A stretch of 5,933 bases of DNA. It comes from an uncultured Bacillota bacterium (lineage in GTDB: Bacteria; Bacillota; Clostridia; Christensenellales; UBA1242). Positions within the stretch are counted from its first letter, which is position 1. The number at the start of each line of letters is the position of its first letter. Both the position numbers and the translations under genes were made by a program. Positions 5,215-5,933 of this stretch are shown piece after piece. The stretch covers positions 1 through 5,933 of the forward strand of contig CAMEYT010000027.1 in assembly GCA_945947685.1 (NCBI GenBank), written 5' to 3'. Below the pieces are notes generated by a model. That model ran no database searches and was not told the DNA's origin. It saw nothing but the letters and a program-made list of their open reading frames with translations.

Positions 5215-5814
5215 ATGTATATTGAATATATTCTAATTGAAAACTTTATAATTGATTATTTTATCCTCTCTTGCACGGGAAGGTTGCTCAAGGAAAGGGG
5301 GAGGTTCGTTTGGTTGGGGAGCCTTTTGGGAAGTGTTATTGCTGTGCTTTGTCCTCTATTTAATTTGACAATTTGGAGTAGTTTGATTATTAAAATCTTT
5401 TCATCATTGTTGCTGACAGTTGTGTGTTTCTATAACAAGACTATTAAAAGGCTATTGCTTAATTACATAATCTTTTTGATGATGACATTTGTGTTTGGTG
5501 GAGCTGTCGAAGGAATGAAACAGCTAATTGGGTCTGTAACTTTAGAAATTGCACTTGCCGTGTCTTTTGTGGTGTTTATTGTAATGAAATTAGTCATAAA
5601 AGCGATGCATAGAAAGAAAGTTATAGATAGTTTTTCGGCAAGAGTTTGCATAATTGACGGAGATAAAAAAATTGAGGAACAAGGATATTTTGATAGCGGG
5701 AATTTGCTCTATGATCCTATAACTTCTCATCCAATTTGTCTAATAACTCACGAGGTATTTTGCAAGTTGTATGGAGGAGATATTATTAATATATTTTTAA
5801 ATAATTATCAATAA
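5215..5814 (+). CDS. spoIIGA: Sporulation sigma-E processing peptidase SpoIIGA, C-terminally truncated
   Basis: SpoIIGA is a membrane-embedded aspartic protease that removes the pro-sequence of sigma-E in the mother cell after polar septation. The 199 residues have the expected N-terminal half: about five hydrophobic segments (roughly 3-22, 34-53, 57-73, 79-97, 108-129) and then the start of the cytoplasmic protease domain. The active-site motif FDSGNLLYDPIT begins at 159, with catalytic Asp160, and matches the DSGN-L-YDP pattern of the family. Family members run to about 300 residues, so about 100 C-terminal residues are missing. The frame stops shortly after GGDIINIF, where the DNA becomes an inverted polA fragment, so the last few codons are probably not native. 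The ATG at 5215 follows AGAGG (5205-5209) by 5 bases. The sigE and sigG genes expected downstream are absent from the window. Confidence 0.88.
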   Translation: MYIEYILIENFIIDYFILSCTGRLLKERGRFVWLGSLLGSVIAVLCPLFNLTIWSSLIIKIFSSLLLTVVCFYNKTIKRLLLNYIIFLMMTFVFGGAVEGMKQLIGSVTLEIALAVSFVVFIVMKLVIKAMHRKKVIDSFSARVCIIDGDKKIEEQGYFDSGNLLYDPITSHPICLITHEVFCKLYGGDIINIFLNNYQ

Positions 5815-5815
5815 A
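5781..5815. other. Junction between spoIIGA and inverted polA fragment
   Basis: Spo-protease similarity on the plus strand and polymerase similarity on the minus strand meet, tail to tail, in a very AT-rich stretch. Both reading frames end here well before their families' normal C-termini: spoIIGA at 5814 and polA at 5786. The polA reading still looks native up to its last Tyr codon at 5789-5791, which places the join at about 5786-5800. Confidence 0.75.
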
Positions 5816-5932
5816 ACTCTTAGCTTCCTTAAAATCAATTCCTAAGTCATCAGCCAAACCAAAACTACTAATACCATAAACAATACCAAAGTTTACTGCC
5901 TTAGCAGTTCTTCTCATATCCTTAGTAACTTC
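5786..5932 (-). CDS. polA: DNA polymerase I internal fragment (polymerase motif B)
   Basis: On the minus strand 48 residues are readable from the right edge of the window to a TAA at 5788-5786. They contain MRRTAKAVNFGIVYGIS, the O-helix (motif B) of family A DNA polymerases. This helix holds the conserved Arg, Lys and Tyr that bind the incoming dNTP and the template base. The following GLADDLGI and FIDNYLKIY segments match the next helices of bacterial PolA. The gene's 5' part lies beyond the window. On the 3' side the frame ends about 130 residues short of a normal PolA C-terminus, before the motif C His-Asp-Glu, so this piece could not encode an active polymerase. The neighbouring genes give no functional reason for polA here. 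The abrupt end coincides with the truncation of spoIIGA and suggests a chimeric join. Confidence 0.9.
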   Translation of the reverse strand, partial: EVTKDMRRTAKAVNFGIVYGISSFGLADDLGIDFKEAKSFIDNYLKIY

Positions 5933-5933
5933 A

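Noticed and set aside
4954..5222. Possible decayed gene: short open stretches of 27, 22, 26 and 14 codons linked by a frameshift and stops
   Set aside because: The stretches are no longer than expected by chance in AT-rich DNA and resemble no family I recognise; one runs through the terminator T-tract.

Overview
The window is a low-GC, AT-rich bacterial segment. The gene order murA - divIB/ftsQ - ftsA - ftsZ - (gap) - spoIIGA points to an endospore-forming member of the Clostridia or a related Firmicutes lineage. ftsA-ftsZ upstream of spoIIGA is the same general order as in Bacillus subtilis, where spoIIGA is followed by sigE and sigG. ATG and TTG starts, strong AGGAGG-type ribosome sites and TGG-only tryptophan codons fit the standard bacterial code. 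I cannot name a genus.

Layout. Positions 2-232 hold the 3' end of an unrecognised gene, followed by an intrinsic terminator (254-290). Next comes a plus-strand division and wall block: murA (309-1565), overlapping divIB/ftsQ by 4 bp (1562-2443), then ftsA (2531-3658) and ftsZ (3742-4908). ftsA and ftsZ each have their own good sigma-A-type promoter in an 83-87 bp gap, and each promoter is preceded by A-tracts spaced about one helical turn apart. ftsZ ends at a clear terminator (4916-4945). The gap 4946-5214 has no convincing gene, but it holds a structured stretch ending in a second terminator (5088-5165). A promoter-like sequence then leads into spoIIGA (5215-5814).

How the genes work together. 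MurA makes the first committed peptidoglycan precursor. DivIB/FtsQ is a membrane scaffold of the late divisome. FtsZ forms the division ring, and FtsA normally ties it to the membrane. SpoIIGA is the membrane protease that activates pro-sigma-E after asymmetric division, so the window joins vegetative division to the first mother-cell step of sporulation.

The most notable points are these. (1) At about 5781-5815 spoIIGA breaks off just after its active-site region and runs, tail to tail, into a minus-strand fragment of DNA polymerase I that breaks off just after motif B. This is most likely a chimeric join. (2) FtsA is short, ends without a membrane-targeting helix and has altered nucleotide-pocket motifs. 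(3) Phased A-tracts precede both the ftsA and ftsZ promoters, and a perfect 17-bp inverted repeat covers the ftsZ -35 box. (4) There is a candidate structured RNA between ftsZ and spoIIGA. I found no convincing new multi-gene system, CRISPR array, tRNA, rRNA or insertion sequence.
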